Shown piece by piece: positions 30,125 through 33,497 of a stretch of DNA of 33,497 nucleotides. Numbering within the stretch: the stretch's first letter is position 1; each line of letters opens with the position of its first letter. A model generated the notes under the pieces. The model was not told where the DNA came from. It did not search any database and was given only the letters and a program-made list of their open reading frames with translations. The stretch spans positions 1 to 33,497 of the forward strand of contig CAYSWH010000019.1 of NCBI GenBank assembly GCA_964434775.1, in the 5' to 3' direction. The translations under genes were made by a program, and so were the position numbers. Origin of the DNA: CAYSWH01 sp964434775 (GTDB lineage Bacteria > Patescibacteriota > JACMRA01).

Positions 30125-31069
30125 CTATTCTATTGGCTCGAATTTTTCTTTATCCACTTTAATTTCCTTGAATAGGCCACTTTCATCAAGAATAGAAAAA
30201 ATGATAGCGTTATCTTCCTGATTATCAGAAAAAATTATTTGTTGTCCTTTGGTAAGGCCGTTTGCTTGGCCCTTGCCTGTCATGGCAATGTTAGTTTTCA
30301 AAAGCTCAAAGTCACCGGAAAGATTGTCCATCACCCAGAGTTTACAGCTATTATTGGTTTCTCCTTCACATTTACCATCAAGATAATAAGTCTTCTCTTC
30401 AAGTCTAAGAGTGTCAAAAGCAGTAGAAGGGCTGAACTTCATATTTTTAAAGATAGGCGAGGTTAACTCTACTCCGTAATTTCTGAAATCGAAACCGCTG
30501 GGGGTGTTTCTCAAACTATAAATGATTGCATAAACATCATTCTGGCTGAGAGTCTGAATATTATCTTCTATGATAAAGTTTTTCAAAGGGTTTAGCTCTA
30601 TTTGGTTGGCTCTAACAATTTGTACGTATAAAAGGCTAGCGTCTTGACATTCTTCAGCTTGCCACCAACCTTCAATTTCACTTTCCAAGGGTGTTTGAAT
30701 CTGCGGGGGTTTTTGATCAATAAATTGTAGGCTGCAAGTTCTCCCTTCATTGGTTATAGTAAAATTTGTTACAGGCTTGTCTTCAGCTTGTATGTTATCT
30801 TCTTCGGTGTCCTCTTGGTAGGTTGAATTTAATAAGGATTGCCCTTGAGAAGCAGTAGTTTTATCATACAATTCTTGCCTTGAAGCCATAGTGTACGGTG
30901 AATATCCTTGTGAAGAAGATCTGGTGTCTAGATAATATGAAATTATGATAAAGGAAATTAGTGCAAAAGCAAAGTAGGCAAAAAGTCTTGGCAAGAATCC
31001 TAATTTTCTCTTGTTTATCAGATACAAATCTTGAGATGAAGTTAAATATTTTTTTTCAGTGTTTTTCAT
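30125..31069 (-). CDS. Unknown membrane-anchored extracytoplasmic protein, 314 aa
   Basis: I do not recognise the family. Residues about 27-46 form one transmembrane helix after a basic N-terminus (KRKLGFLPRLF), so the rest should be outside. It is followed by a Ser/Gln/Thr-rich linker (about 50-95) and a domain with four Cys: one in RTCSLQF, one in EECQDASL and two in GKCEGETNNSCKLWV. These could pair as disulfides. The end of the domain is beta-rich (QIIFSDNQEDNAIIFSI). The gene lies downstream of the LigA fragment on the same strand, 67 bases from it, but has its own promoter and an AGGA site before the ATG. Confidence 0.65.
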   Translation of the reverse strand: MKNTEKKYLTSSQDLYLINKRKLGFLPRLFAYFAFALISFIIISYYLDTRSSSQGYSPYTMASRQELYDKTTASQGQSLLNSTYQEDTEEDNIQAEDKPVTNFTITNEGRTCSLQFIDQKPPQIQTPLESEIEGWWQAEECQDASLLYVQIVRANQIELNPLKNFIIEDNIQTLSQNDVYAIIYSLRNTPSGFDFRNYGVELTSPIFKNMKFSPSTAFDTLRLEEKTYYLDGKCEGETNNSCKLWVMDNLSGDFELLKTNIAMTGKGQANGLTKGQQIIFSDNQEDNAIIFSILDESGLFKEIKVDKEKFEPIE

Positions 31070-31089
31070 ATAATCTTCCTATCAGTTTA

Positions 31090-31118
31090 GATTAAACACT
31101 TTCTCCTAAACCAGTCAA
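31090..31118 (-). promoter_or_regulatory. Promoter for the 314-aa membrane-anchored protein
   Basis: On the minus strand TTGACT (31113-31118) and TTAATC (31090-31095) are 17 bases apart. AGGA follows about 11 bases before the ATG at 31069. Confidence 0.45.
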
Positions 31119-31136
31119 TAGAATAATTAACCATAA

Positions 31137-32087
31137 TTAACCATCTTCTTTTTGCTTTTTTTTGAGCTTAGTGCAAATTAGTTTAGCAACTTCCGGTCCG
31201 ACACCTTCGATGCCGATTCCGGCCAAGAACTTATAATCTTCAATATTTTTGGAGTTATCAATGGATTCTTTGAGATTTTCCACCGACTTATTACCAAACC
31301 TCTCTAATTCAAATATTTTTTCCCAAGGAAGCTTATATAGATCAGGAATATCCTTTATTTCATATTCTTCCATAAATCTCTCAGTAATTTTTTCGGATAG
31401 GCCTACAATGTTGGCAATGTTGCGTTTGCTAAAATAGCTTAACCTCAAAAGTATTTGGTCGTGGCAATTTTCTTGATTGGGGCAAATCAAATCAACGTCA
31501 GTCGAGGAAGTGGTAAGTTTAGTTTGGCAGGAGGGGCAGCTGTCAATCGGCTGAAAAATATCGGATTTCTCTTCTCTCAAACTTTCCATAACCTTAACTA
31601 CTTCAGGAATAATATCTCCGGCTTTGCGAATAACTACGTAGTCATTCTTTCTAATTTCTCTCTCTTTTACTTCCTTGAAGTTATGCAAGGTTGCTCTTTT
31701 GACCTTGGTTCCGTTTAGTAATACTTCTTCTAATTCAGCTACTGGGGTAAGCTTGCCGGTCCTGCCCACCTGCCAGGTAATATCCAAAATTCTGGTAACA
31801 GCTTCGTCAGCTTTAAATTTTACGGCACACCAACCCCGAGGAGTTTTACCCACTACCCCCAATTTTTCTGCCAACTTGTTATCATCCAGTTTAACCACCA
31901 TACCGTCAATTTGGTACTGTAAATCGTCTTTCTTCTTTTCCATTTCCTGAGAATAATCCCAAATTTCTTGCAAACTCTTAGCAATCTTATTTAACGGGTT
32001 GGTAGAAAATCCTATCAACTCCAAATAACTTAGCTCTTCTTCATGACTGGAAAAACTGCTCGGCAAAAACCTTTCTTCTTCGGCCAT
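31137..32087 (-). CDS. ligA: NAD-dependent DNA ligase fragment: half adenylation domain, OB fold, zinc finger, partial HhH
   Basis: LigA seals nicks using NAD. Full-length LigA is about 650-700 residues; this ORF has 316. It starts inside the adenylation domain, after the Ia domain and the KxDG nucleophile motif, and keeps motif IV (DGMVVK at 61-66) and motif V (AVKF near 88-91). The OB-fold is present (WQVGRTGKLTPVAELE and KRATLHN near 130-136), as are KAGDIIPEVVKV, the zinc-finger Cys 184, 187, 202 and 208, and helix-hairpin-helix segments. It ends in the middle of the last HhH (GIEGVGPEVAKLI), so the rest of that domain and BRCT are missing. The flanking DNA does not encode the missing parts. 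It cannot self-adenylate. It may be a remnant, or half of a split ligase; a full LigA elsewhere is expected. Confidence 0.88.
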   Translation of the reverse strand: MAEEERFLPSSFSSHEEELSYLELIGFSTNPLNKIAKSLQEIWDYSQEMEKKKDDLQYQIDGMVVKLDDNKLAEKLGVVGKTPRGWCAVKFKADEAVTRILDITWQVGRTGKLTPVAELEEVLLNGTKVKRATLHNFKEVKEREIRKNDYVVIRKAGDIIPEVVKVMESLREEKSDIFQPIDSCPSCQTKLTTSSTDVDLICPNQENCHDQILLRLSYFSKRNIANIVGLSEKITERFMEEYEIKDIPDLYKLPWEKIFELERFGNKSVENLKESIDNSKNIEDYKFLAGIGIEGVGPEVAKLICTKLKKKQKEDG

Positions 32088-32207
32088 AATCTAATTAAAA
32101 TAAGCTTGTAAATAATCGGCTTTTTTGATAATTTATTAATTTTAATATAAGAAATTCAAATATTTCTTTTTTGGACTTTGGTCTAAAAACTAAGCCTAGG
32201 GTAGATT

Positions 32208-32996
32208 TTAGGCAATTACAGTAGCCGGCTTGATGACCTGGTCATCAATTTTTGCTCCCAGGCTAACTACCTGCTTAACCTTAGGATGATCTTCTCGTAT
32301 TTCAGTTCCTTCCAGTAATGCCATATATTGAGCATCAAAATCTTGTCCCGGCTGGGGGAAAATTATTTCTATTTGATCAGATTGAAGATCTCTAATTAAC
32401 CTTTGGAAGCTAGTTTGTAGGGTGGAGATGAATTTTTGGGTTTCCGGAGTCTGTTCTTTCGGTAAATTCAAAAATGCTAAATGTAGGGTATTGATAAACT
32501 CAAGTAATTGAGAAATAACAGTTTTTTTGGCTTTCTTCTTTGCTTGAGCTAAATCTAATTGATTTTGTTTAGCGATATTATTTAGTTCACTGTTTAATCT
32601 GGAAAGTTTATTCTGCCAATCCTCAATCTCATTTTTCAAAGAATTATTTTCTTGCTGCAAGGAAGAGTTTTTTTCTTTCAGGTCGACAATCTCTTTTTCC
32701 AAGCTTAAAAGGTTATCATTATTAGGAGTCTCCACGCTTTCTTGGTCTAGTTCGTTATTTTGACTGTCATGATTAAAATTCTGATTTAATTCCTCCGTTT
32801 TGTTACTATTATTGGGATTAGTTTGTTGTAAACCTTCTTCAGGTGAAGCTTGGTCGTTGGAGGAATAATTTTGGTTTTTTTCATTATATTTGGAGGATTG
32901 CTGAGCTTGGTTATGGTCACGGTTGTAAATATTAGTCTTTTTCTTATGACCCTTTTTGGATCCTTTGAAATCGTCCAGTTTAATTTTTCCCGACAT
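32208..32996 (-). CDS. grpE: GrpE nucleotide-exchange factor with long disordered N-terminus
   Basis: GrpE releases ADP from DnaK. Residues 1-90 are charged and rich in Asn and Gln, probably disordered. Residues about 93-165 form the long coiled-coil helix through which GrpE dimerises. The C-terminal beta domain shows the family pattern PQPGQDFDAQYMALLEG, then VKQVVSLGAKIDDQVIKPATVIA, matching the usual end GYxxxxRVIRPAxV. The 262 residues exceed the usual 180-200 because of the N-terminal arm. No dnaK or dnaJ is adjacent and no CIRCE element was found upstream. The match is clear at the C-terminus but weak elsewhere. Confidence 0.82.
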   Translation of the reverse strand: MSGKIKLDDFKGSKKGHKKKTNIYNRDHNQAQQSSKYNEKNQNYSSNDQASPEEGLQQTNPNNSNKTEELNQNFNHDSQNNELDQESVETPNNDNLLSLEKEIVDLKEKNSSLQQENNSLKNEIEDWQNKLSRLNSELNNIAKQNQLDLAQAKKKAKKTVISQLLEFINTLHLAFLNLPKEQTPETQKFISTLQTSFQRLIRDLQSDQIEIIFPQPGQDFDAQYMALLEGTEIREDHPKVKQVVSLGAKIDDQVIKPATVIA

Positions 32997-33162
32997 AAAA
33001 AATATCTTTAATGTTTCCGCTTATTTCAATTGCTTAAAAAATGTTTAGTATAACAAAGTTGAAAAAGCTTTGATTTGGATGATAAATAAAGGGTTTGTTT
33101 GGGTGAGTGTTCGGTTATGTAATCGGATATTAAGAATTTTTATTTTTTGTAATAATATCTTT

Positions 33163-33237
33163 TGGAGCGGGTTAGGGGAATCGAACCCCTCTCATCAGCT
33201 TGGAAAGCTGAGGTAATAACCACTATACCAAACCCGC
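33163..33237 (-). tRNA. tRNA-Gly (anticodon TCC)
   Basis: Read on the minus strand, the acceptor stem GCGGGTT pairs with AACCCGC. The anticodon loop TTTCCAA between TCAGC and GCTGA gives TCC, the T-loop contains TTCGATT, and the discriminator base is T, as usual for glycine. CCA is encoded. It lies 26 bases after tRNA-Tyr on the same strand and is probably in the same transcript. Confidence 0.96.
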
Positions 33238-33263
33238 AAATCTTAATTTCTTCTTAAATCAAT

Positions 33264-33350
33264 TGGTCCGGAGTCGAGGATTCGAACCTCGGTAGGGACA
33301 AACCCGGCAGATTTACAGTCTGCTGCCATTGACCGCTCGGCCAACTCCGG
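33264..33350 (-). tRNA. tRNA-Tyr (anticodon GTA)
   Basis: Read on the minus strand, the acceptor stem CCGGAGT pairs with ACTCCGG. The anticodon loop CTGTAAA gives GTA. The long variable arm (class II tRNA, as in bacterial tRNA-Tyr) lies between the anticodon and T arms. The discriminator is A and CCA is encoded. Confidence 0.96.
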
Positions 33351-33395
33351 TTTACTTTACTTGAAAGATTGCTGTTATTAAGGACAACGTAATAT

Positions 33396-33424
33396 TTAGT
33401 ACTATTTGAAGTATTATTTGTCAA
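33396..33424 (-). promoter_or_regulatory. Promoter for tRNA-Tyr and tRNA-Gly
   Basis: On the minus strand a perfect TTGACA (33419-33424) and TACTAA (33396-33401) are 17 bases apart, about 45 bases before the mature tRNA-Tyr. Confidence 0.5.
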
Positions 33425-33497
33425 GGGAAATTATGTATTACACAGGGCTATCCGATGTTCAAGACAAACTTGATGAAACTCTCACAATCTAGGGTAT

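Noticed and set aside
32997..33160. CIRCE operator upstream of grpE
   Set aside because: No TTAGCACTC-N9-GAGTGCTAA or near match is present before the gene.
33433..33492. A 19-codon ATG-started frame at the right edge (plus strand) and a short open minus-strand frame ending near 33448
   Set aside because: Both are too short to judge. The minus-strand frame could be the 3' end of a gene beyond the window, but nothing in the 16 visible codons is recognisable.
1..33497. CRISPR array
   Set aside because: No set of short, regularly spaced direct repeats was seen. The regular repeats at 1560-3060 are protein-coding FG-GAP units.

Overview
The window is a low-GC bacterial chromosome segment that reads like a Patescibacteria (Candidate Phyla Radiation) genome. 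The reasons are the gene content (a YibE/F protein, an orphan PilM, a single-pass sunset-domain protein, a very large DUF11/FG-GAP/LamG surface protein, a nucleoside diphosphate kinase with a long insertion), the rarity of clear Shine-Dalgarno sites, several promoters so close to start codons that leaderless mRNAs are likely, and the scattered gene order. UGA is not seen used as a sense codon, so the SR1/Gracilibacteria code is not indicated. Placement in a particular phylum (for example Dojkabacteria or WWE3) is a guess.

Layout. 1-4690: a broken surface-protein copy, then an intact 1.27 kaa FG-GAP/LamG/WxL-like surface protein; both end in the same 572-bp sequence. 4705-9189: gatA, rpmB, a sunset-domain membrane protein, gatC and a processive GT2 glycosyltransferase. 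9193-13313: MurA with an N-terminal XRE-type HTH domain, a noncoding region with a dispersed repeat, a C-terminally truncated UvrC, and Ndk. 13521-18070: tRNA-Thr with its promoter and terminator, pilM, galU, a yibE/F gene and an RsuA/RluB-type pseudouridine synthase. 18209-20521: a 770-aa protein that appears to be built from a catalytically dead piece of ribonucleotide reductase plus a dead Nudix-like domain, a coiled coil and a TSCPD-like tail. 20728-24404: inorganic pyrophosphatase, SecG, a second copy of the dispersed repeat, and a membrane-anchored GH73-like cell-wall protein. 24559-28159: a tight six-gene deoxynucleotide cassette (P-loop kinase, unknown 140-aa protein, thymidylate-synthase-family enzyme, IMPase-family phosphatase, DNPH1-like hydrolase, DHFR). 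28170-32996: flavodoxin, an ECF-S-like membrane protein, a frameshifted alkyltransferase-like gene, an unknown membrane-anchored protein, a LigA fragment and GrpE. The window closes with tRNA-Gly and tRNA-Tyr.

Two themes stand out. One is deoxynucleotide metabolism: the TS-family enzyme carries Asp where thymidylate synthases have the dUMP-reading Asn. It sits with a kinase and a DNPH1-like hydrolase, which raises the possibility of dCMP-directed (modified cytosine) chemistry. The other is erosion of DNA repair genes: UvrC, LigA and ATL are each truncated or frameshifted here. All homology statements come from reading motifs by eye; no database search was run.
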